From Shewanella benthica (GTDB lineage Bacteria > Pseudomonadota > Gammaproteobacteria > Enterobacterales > Shewanellaceae), in contig JAKVHY010000014.1 in the NCBI GenBank assembly GCA_023284085.1, positions 1 to 64,000 on the forward strand: 64,000 nt of DNA, in the 5' to 3' direction. The notes under the pieces were generated by a model. That model did no database searches. It was not told where the DNA came from and saw only the letters and a program-made list of their open reading frames with translations. Position numbers and translations under genes: made by a program. Of this stretch, positions 62,176-64,000 are shown in pieces. Position 1 is the stretch's first letter; each line of letters begins with the position of its first letter.

Positions 62176-63117
62176 TTATTGATCCAATACTTTTTTATAT
62201 TCTCTTCTTATTAACTTCTCAAGAGTTTTATTAATTTTACTATCACTACGTTCAGCTAATTCTTCCAACATACCTTGGACATCATTACTCATTGTAATGT
62301 TATAAGCTTTCTTCCCAACTAACCCATCTCTGTGCTTTTTTTGACTCCAGGCTTTTTTCATTCTGAGTACAAAGAGTTCTTTTTCTGCAGGGTGTCTAAG
62401 CCAAGAATCTAATGTAACTACTATGGCATTATAGCGTTCTACATCATTTAGTGGCTTCAACATGTCATTTATCATTTGTTCGGAAAGCAAGTAATTCCAT
62501 GCCCAATCGGTTTGGATGGTATTCGCTGCAGAAAGCCAAGTTACACTTTTTCGGTCAGATAAGCAGTTGTGACTATAACTCTTAAGATGATCCAAGAAAT
62601 TCTTTAGGCTTTGAGTGTCAGCATGGCATTTATCAAAGAAATCAATAATCTCCTTTAGGCGCTCTTTACTGTTTGCAGGGTTAAGGTTTCCACCCATTTT
62701 GTTGTATATACCATTTATAGATGAAGCTTCTGAGTGATACTTCATTATAAATAATGGTTGCGGGGGATTCCCAAGGAGAAGGAGGTCAGGTTCATCAGAA
62801 ACCCTAAGGTAAAACCAGATAAAGTATATGAGGCGACTATTTTTTACGTCTAGCCAATCAAAGCTTGAATCCGGTAGCAAGTTTTTAATAATCGCACTTT
62901 CTAAAATTGGAACAACACGCTCAGCATTCTGAAGACCTTCTTGTCCAAACACTTCTTGGATATGGCTATTAATTATCGATTCACATCGACTTTTATTCTC
63001 GGGAAACGGGCGTGAAAAGTTACCTCTAAAATCATATGTTAATACTCTTAGACATAGATGACCTTCCCTGATGTTGTTCAACTTAATCTGTTCAATATTA
63101 TTAATTTTTAACGCCAT
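62176..63117 (-). CDS. Hypothetical protein, candidate element-borne regulator
   Basis: 313 residues, AT-rich. Mostly helical; the C-terminal part is basic (QKKHRDGLVGKKAYNIT, then EELAERSDSKINKTLEKLIRRE), resembling a ribbon-helix-helix or similar DNA-binding end. Upstream, its promoter region carries three copies of a taaaGTGTTTtta-like sequence (63151-63211) that could be autoregulatory sites. It lies near an inovirus Gp2-type gene, so it may belong to the same integrated element. The function is unknown. Confidence 0.65.
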   Translation of the reverse strand: MALKINNIEQIKLNNIREGHLCLRVLTYDFRGNFSRPFPENKSRCESIINSHIQEVFGQEGLQNAERVVPILESAIIKNLLPDSSFDWLDVKNSRLIYFIWFYLRVSDEPDLLLLGNPPQPLFIMKYHSEASSINGIYNKMGGNLNPANSKERLKEIIDFFDKCHADTQSLKNFLDHLKSYSHNCLSDRKSVTWLSAANTIQTDWAWNYLLSEQMINDMLKPLNDVERYNAIVVTLDSWLRHPAEKELFVLRMKKAWSQKKHRDGLVGKKAYNITMSNDVQGMLEELAERSDSKINKTLEKLIRREYKKVLDQ

Positions 63118-63150
63118 GATTTTCTCGGTTACTAAGTAGTTTTCAAGTTG

Positions 63151-63211
63151 TCTAAAAGTGTTTTTATATTTGTTTTAAAGTGTTTTTAAAATGTATCTAA
63201 AGTAGTGTTTA
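63151..63211. promoter_or_regulatory. Repeated AAAGTGTTT motifs
   Basis: tctaaaagtgttttt (63151), tttaaagtgtttttaaa (63172) and tctaaagtagtgttta (63196) repeat at 21-24 bp spacing in the upstream region of the 62176-63117 gene. They may be operator sites for its own product; this is a guess from position. The remainder, 63212-63699, holds one TTG-started frame that I do not trust. Confidence 0.4.
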
Positions 63212-63699
63212 TTCAACTGCAGTTTATAACTATCAACACCTTGAGGCAACATTAACCATGAATTTAGTATGTTTTGTCGAGTTTGTTAATGTAAGCATAG
63301 AGTGGAAGTCGTTTAATTGCTTTGGGTTTTGATACAAGCTCTCTATTGAGCATTGTTAATTGGTAGGCGCCTTGTGAGTAGGTCTACGCCAAATGACGTT
63401 CCACCTATAGGTTTTGTTATTAAGATTTTGCATAAGGCAAGAGTTGTTATCTTGAGGTCAGCTTTAGGGTATTCATTATTTATTAACTCCAGAGTAACTT
63501 GGGCGCTGTTATGTCAGTATTCCCTTTGGATTGACTTTGACAATAGTGGAATTGGCTTTGCATTAGCAGGGATCGCGAGGGGTGTTGTTTTCGGTATTAG
63601 TAATATACCTCTGTTCATAAATGCAGTAGTGGTTACATGAAGTGAGTAAAGAAATACATACATGACATAACCCTATGTAATAACCATAGGAGTACAAAC

Positions 63700-64000
63700 A
63701 TGTCTCAATCTAATAAATACCCTCAATTAAATACACCAATCCAATACCAGTATTATCCAAACTATCTTCAGATCCTTGAGTCAGTCCTAATGCAGCAACT
63801 ACGGCACAATAATCGTGTGACATGTATGCGCGTTGATCTGCGCTTACCTAAAGCTTGGCACTACCAAGATCACAAAGTTATATCGCGTTTCATTGATGCT
63901 ATGAAATCAAGACTTAACTCCTGGGGAAATAAACGATGTAGAAGTGGGTCTATACACCATCCAATAGGTTTCAGTTACCTATGGGTACGGGAGCGCAACG
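63700..64000 (+). CDS. Inovirus Gp2 / YagK-YfjJ family protein, 5' part
   Basis: The first 100 codons, cut by the window end. ATG at 63700 with TAGGAG upstream. The segment MRVDLRLPKAWHY (about 43-55), followed by VISRFIDAMKSRL and IGFSYLWVRE, matches the YagK/YfjJ C-terminal-type domain shared with inovirus Gp2, a replication-associated protein of filamentous-phage-like and P4-like elements. This implies an integrated element continuing to the right. Family recognition is from memory of its motifs. Confidence 0.75.
   Translation, partial: MSQSNKYPQLNTPIQYQYYPNYLQILESVLMQQLRHNNRVTCMRVDLRLPKAWHYQDHKVISRFIDAMKSRLNSWGNKRCRSGSIHHPIGFSYLWVRERN

Noticed and set aside
63353..63640. 95-codon + strand frame with a TTG start before the Gp2-like gene
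   Set aside because: Weak start, no ribosome site and no recognisable motif; a real small gene cannot be fully excluded but is not supported.

Overview
The gene content and synteny suggest a marine gammaproteobacterium, most likely a Shewanella. The supporting signs are the ntrC-ntrB...glnA/typA neighbourhood next to an rRNA operon, the gmk-rpoZ-spoT-ridA / trmH / recG group, a DUF3014 and a DUF2959 protein, and an aryl polyene pigment cluster. This assignment rests on recognising protein families; no database search was possible.

Left end (1-1.2 kb): the 3' part of a 5S rRNA gene with its terminator, then about 900 bp of non-coding DNA packed with short hairpins. These repeat a common scaffold and are mixed with broken copies of the 5S 3' end. 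From 1.2 to 10.7 kb lies nitrogen control (ntrC, ntrB, glnA with NtrC boxes and a sigma-54 promoter), with a Na+-coupled dicarboxylate-type carrier and several exported proteins between ntrB and glnA. typA/bipA is divergent from glnA. From 12.6 to 20 kb are mixed housekeeping and unknown genes: a polyferredoxin membrane protein, a DUF2959 lipoprotein, a YihY-type protein, a proline iminopeptidase, dtd, a 2OG-Fe(II) oxygenase and an azoreductase.

37.7 to 20 kb (minus strand): one tightly overlapping aryl polyene (APE) operon of about 19 genes. It encodes a ketosynthase-like chain-length factor, an acyltransferase, two acyl carrier proteins, a COG4648 membrane protein, an aryl/acyl ligase, two hotdog dehydratases, a glycosyltransferase-acyltransferase fusion, an aromatic ammonia-lyase, a thioesterase, a LolA-like carrier, an MMPL exporter, a halogenase-like flavoprotein, a DUF3261 lipoprotein, two ketosynthases and a ketoreductase. 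A plausible flow is: ammonia-lyase makes the aryl acid, the ligase loads it on an ACP, KS/KR/DH cycles extend the polyene, and the acyltransferases, LolA-like protein and MMPL pump place it in the outer membrane.

37.9 to 58.5 kb: DUF3014 protein, recG, a DesK/DesR-like two-component system with a TPR protein, a Ca2+/Na+ antiporter and a long-chain acyl-CoA ligase. An accessory patch follows at about 46.7-51.4 kb, with an Abi/HEPN protein, an IS630 remnant, an unknown AT-rich membrane protein gene and two more hairpin arrays. Then come trmH, ridA, spoT, rpoZ and gmk, a membrane protein and a sugar-kinase-like phosphotransferase.

Right end (58.6-64 kb): accessory DNA. It holds a hipBA module preceded by four evenly spaced operator repeats, an ERCC4/HhH nuclease gene abutting hipA tail to tail, two unknown genes, and the start of an inovirus Gp2/YagK-YfjJ-type protein that runs off the window. 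That last gene suggests an integrated phage-like element continues beyond it.
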